This document shows, in pieces, positions 61,116 through 64,000 of a stretch of DNA of 64,000 nt. The position numbers and the translations under genes are program-made. Each line of letters opens with the position of its first letter. Within the stretch, counting starts at the first letter, position 1. The notes beneath the pieces are model-generated. The model was not told where the DNA came from, did not search any database, and saw only the letters and a list, made by a program, of their open reading frames with translations. The DNA is from Gymnogyps californianus. Its lineage: Eukaryota > Chordata > Aves > Accipitriformes > Cathartidae. The DNA lies in assembly GCF_018139145.2 (NCBI RefSeq), contig NC_059471.1, positions 66,164,020 to 66,228,019 of the forward strand. Direction: 5' to 3'.

Positions 61116-61274
61116 GCCCCATCACTGGAAGTGTGCAAAGTCAGGCTAGATGGGGCTTTGAGCAACCTGATCTAGTGAAAGATGTCCCTGCCCATGGCAG
61201 AGGGTTGGACTAGATGAACTTTGAAGGTCCCTTCCAACCCAAACCCTTCTGTAATTCTGTGATTCTGTAATTGT
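61116..61274 (+). mobile_element. CR1 3' end with octamer tail
   Basis: Plus-strand CR1 3' part: GCCCCATCACTGGAAGTGTG (ORF2 end), then the 3' UTR (GGTTGGACTAGATGAAC, CCTTCCAACCC), then degenerate ATTCTGTG octamers at about 61252-61274. It repeats the ORF2 segment that already occurs at the end of the piece at 59880-60606, so it is more likely a separate insertion than the missing 3' end of that copy. Confidence 0.88.
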
Positions 61275-64000
61275 GATGGGATGAATGTGGCTGTTGATGG
61301 TGCTTACAATGAAGCACACAAGGGACTTGATGAGGGGCTAGCTCCTTATTAGCTGTCACAGGACAAGCAGCCTTCCAGTTGCCCAAGGGGAGAATGACCT
61401 TGGGCCTTGGAGAAGATGCACAGCCAGGTTTGGGTTGCTGAGACTGGCAGACTTTGCCTGGCCTGCAGGCAGTCTCCCAGCCTGAACTGGAGTGAGCCAG
61501 GCTGGCCCAGACCCCTTCTTTTCTGCTACTTCTGAGGACCTTCATCAACACTTCAGAGCAGGATGCTATGTGTGCACCTGCACTGTGTGGCCCAGGTTAA
61601 AGAAGCCTGCCATGTTGGAGATGTGATCCTCCACCGCTTTTGTGCTTCCATCTCCTTTTGCATTTGCAGGGACCTTCTCAGATATGTGGCTGTCAGAAAG
61701 CAGTGGTTGCTAGAAGGAATTGTCCCGTCCATTGCCCCAGTGTGAGGGTCTGGTACAAGCAAGAGCGACAGACTATGCAGGAGCTGGCTCACCAGGCTGG
61801 GTCCTGCTCCATGACCTGTCCCCATGAAGGTTACTGCCTGCTAGCCTTGCTCTCCTTTTAGCTTCTAGCCTTGCCCCTGGGAAATTAGAACGTTTAAAAC
61901 CTGATGAAGTTAAGGGAAATATAAGCTCATGATACAACTGAAGAAAATTTGATCTACCTTTTAGCAAGCATGGAATTACAGCAGTTCTTGACTACTGAAA
62001 CCTACTGCCAACAAGACATATTTTTCCATCACGGCTTCCAAAGATGAAAGTCAAAATAATGAACACCAAGTAATTTTCCATTACTTTCAACTATTTCTTT
62101 TTTCAAGATTTACTGATGCAAGTCAGCCATTCATATCATATGATTTGTCAATGGTCTTTTTTTTTGTCACATCTGAAGAAATCTGTTAAAATAGATCCCC
62201 AATCCAGATCGTACTAAAACATTGGCTCTGAGTTGCAGAGAGACTGCCTCTGTCACTCATCGGTGTCTGGGGGAGAGATGTCACTCTTTGACATCACTGT
62301 TTGTGGTGCAGGTGGTGGTTAGAATGTCCTTGGGGACGGTTTGCTAATGTCCCTTGAAGGCAAAGTTTAGCCCAGCCTTGGAGCATGATTTGTGGTCTAC
62401 TGCAGTTACATGGACTGGTGGTTATTCATCCCCATCTCTGTTGGATTTAAGAGCAATTTGTGCTTTCCCAGCAGACTGGATACTGGTTTAAAAGGGTACT
62501 TGCAGAAACAGCATCTTTTGCACAAGTAATGTTTTGTCTTTTGATTTGTGTTTTAAAGCATCATTGCATAAAGGGAAATGATGATTTACATTCTGAAGGC
62601 ACTCTTTGCCCTGGTGTCAGTTAAATTCATGCTAGGCAAAATCTTTCCAAATGAATCTTCCTGCTAGAGAAAATGGCAGTAAGTTGTACATGGGCATGTG
62701 ATGCCTGATGGTGCACTTCTCTGATGGAAACTTCAGCAGTGGATGGATGCTGAATGCTAGCAAAGTAGCTGCACCTAAACCATCTGTCTGAAAAAGGAGA
62801 AGAAAAAACTAGGGCAATCTACCCTTTCTGCTCCATTTCCCCCTGACAGGCTTGAGAGGAGAGATCTACCCTCTGGTTCTCCGGGCATTTTGAAGAACAG
62901 GGAGAACTCCTTCTCTGTTGCCCACCAGCAGCCTCTACCTCCCTATGGCAGGGGGAAGAAAGGGGCTGCCAGGAGCTTCTACTAGCTCCGCCTAGTCCTA
63001 AATAAAAGCAATCAGATCACTTCAGTGCAAGGAGCAGCAGCACCCAAACAGCATGCAAACACAAACAGAAAAATGTCAATTTATGATTTTCAGCTCCAGT
63101 ACGGCAACCCACCAACTCCGGAGCCCTAGCATAATGATAGGCACCTTCTGCTCCTCATCATCTCTTGCCCACTGTGGTGTCCAACCTCATTTCAGGTTTT
63201 CAGCTGCGGTATCCAAGCTAAGTGGTCGCCAGAGACACCATCCGGTCAATGTGGAAAATAGTCACCTCCAAGCGTAATTCACCCCAACTAAAACTAGAGT
63301 TATTCATCTTCCTTCTGTTTCCAAGGTCTTCCTGCTTGAAATATTCCTCACATTTCACTAGGCAGAGTAAGTATTTCCCAGGGTCATCCAGTCAAGACTG
63401 CTTGGATATTAGCATGTAAACGAATGAACTGAATCAGTGAACTTCAGTTTGCTCTTCCTGCCCATCTCTGTGCAATGTAGGGTTGTCTAGTTAAACTGAG
63501 TCTTACCTAATACAAGAGGGGCATCATTTTGGCCTCGTGGTCCTGTATTTCTTAATTTAGTAAAATACAGCTATTGTCAGGTTGGTTTTGAACCTTTGCT
63601 TTGGGGCTTATAGTTAGGTTTTATTCAGCTGAAAGACAGCAAACTTTTTTCTGTTGCTATATGACCTCACCTACAGAAATACCAGGGCAGATTTTGTTGT
63701 TGTTACTGAGTCATTTAGAATACAAGGAAAAACTCCAGTAAGGCAAGACATGAGAATTCAGAATGAGACACTGCACAAAACTGATGGTCTATTTGCTGCA
63801 ATAATTTTGAAATCCAGCTGTGCAAATTTGGTTTAAGAATTCATCAAACAGACCCTAAGAAAACACTTTATAAATTAAAGCTCACTGATGGGTCTAGATG
63901 AGCAATATTTTTCAGCTGAAACGGAGCCTACATCTTCAGTGGGAAGCCTAGAGTTTTTAGTTTGTAGGTAGTAGACTACGGAGAGATGGGCAGGAACAAT
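61275..64000. other. Unique non-coding sequence to window end
   Basis: No repeat family, splice-flanked frame or domain recognised. The open frames at 61563-61745 and 61640-61861 contain a chance DLLRYVAV-like word but no other feature of a receptor. Confidence 0.45.

Noticed and set aside
61563..61745. Frame containing DLLRYVAVRKQ, reminiscent of a GPCR DRY-type motif
   Set aside because: Only one short word matches; no transmembrane segments or other receptor motifs around it.

Overview
This window looks like a piece of a bird nuclear genome. It is AT-rich and carries no bacterial-style gene packing. Its recognisable repeats are those of avian genomes: CR1 LINE fragments of several ages, ending where visible in the ATTCTATG-type 3' octamer, and solo long terminal repeats (LTRs) of two endogenous-retrovirus families that I recognise as common in Neoaves. 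There are no tRNA or rRNA genes, no CRISPR array and no intact protein-coding gene that I can defend. The window is best read as intergenic 'desert' or the inside of a very long intron.

Layout. 1-3374: unique sequence. 3375-4076: ancient CR1/L3-like relic (minus). 5630-6251: solo LTR A (plus, duplication ATTAG), next to or inside an old CR1/L3 relic (6262-6700). 6998-7318 and 9072-9655: two fragments of one CR1 subfamily in opposite orientation. 12333-13905: nested pair, an old plus-strand CR1 split by a younger minus-strand CR1 (12750-13607). 20628-20740: pure purine tract with 84 consecutive G. 24380-25008: solo LTR B (minus, duplication CTTGT). 33121-33720: the only CpG-rich segment. 41549-41693: MIR-like tRNA-derived SINE. 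43795-43909: (AAGGG)23. 45880-46496: solo LTR C. 46877-46989: a segment with the properties of a coding exon. 48236-48345, 52040-52230 and 52690-52848: old LINE relics. 53474-54626: solo LTR D of a second family, 1.15 kb, with a tandem motif. 57160-58658: the longest CR1 (plus), with reverse-transcriptase remnants. 59880-60606 and 61116-61274: two further CR1 pieces.

The long open frames (about 150-204 codons) mostly fall in CR1 ORF2 C-termini (9157-9648, 12848-13339, 60149-60607) or in the tandem motif of LTR D; none is a host gene. Two others, at 32677-33132 and 56442-56918, lie in GC-richer DNA and show no family signature. Between the repeats, several AT-rich segments with dense homeodomain/POU-like words look like conserved regulatory elements. 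That reading is by eye and needs alignment to other amniotes.

No operating multi-gene system is visible. The items most worth a second look are the candidate orphan exon, the poly-G tract, the nested CR1, the solo LTRs with readable target duplications, the CpG-rich island and the (AAGGG)n array.
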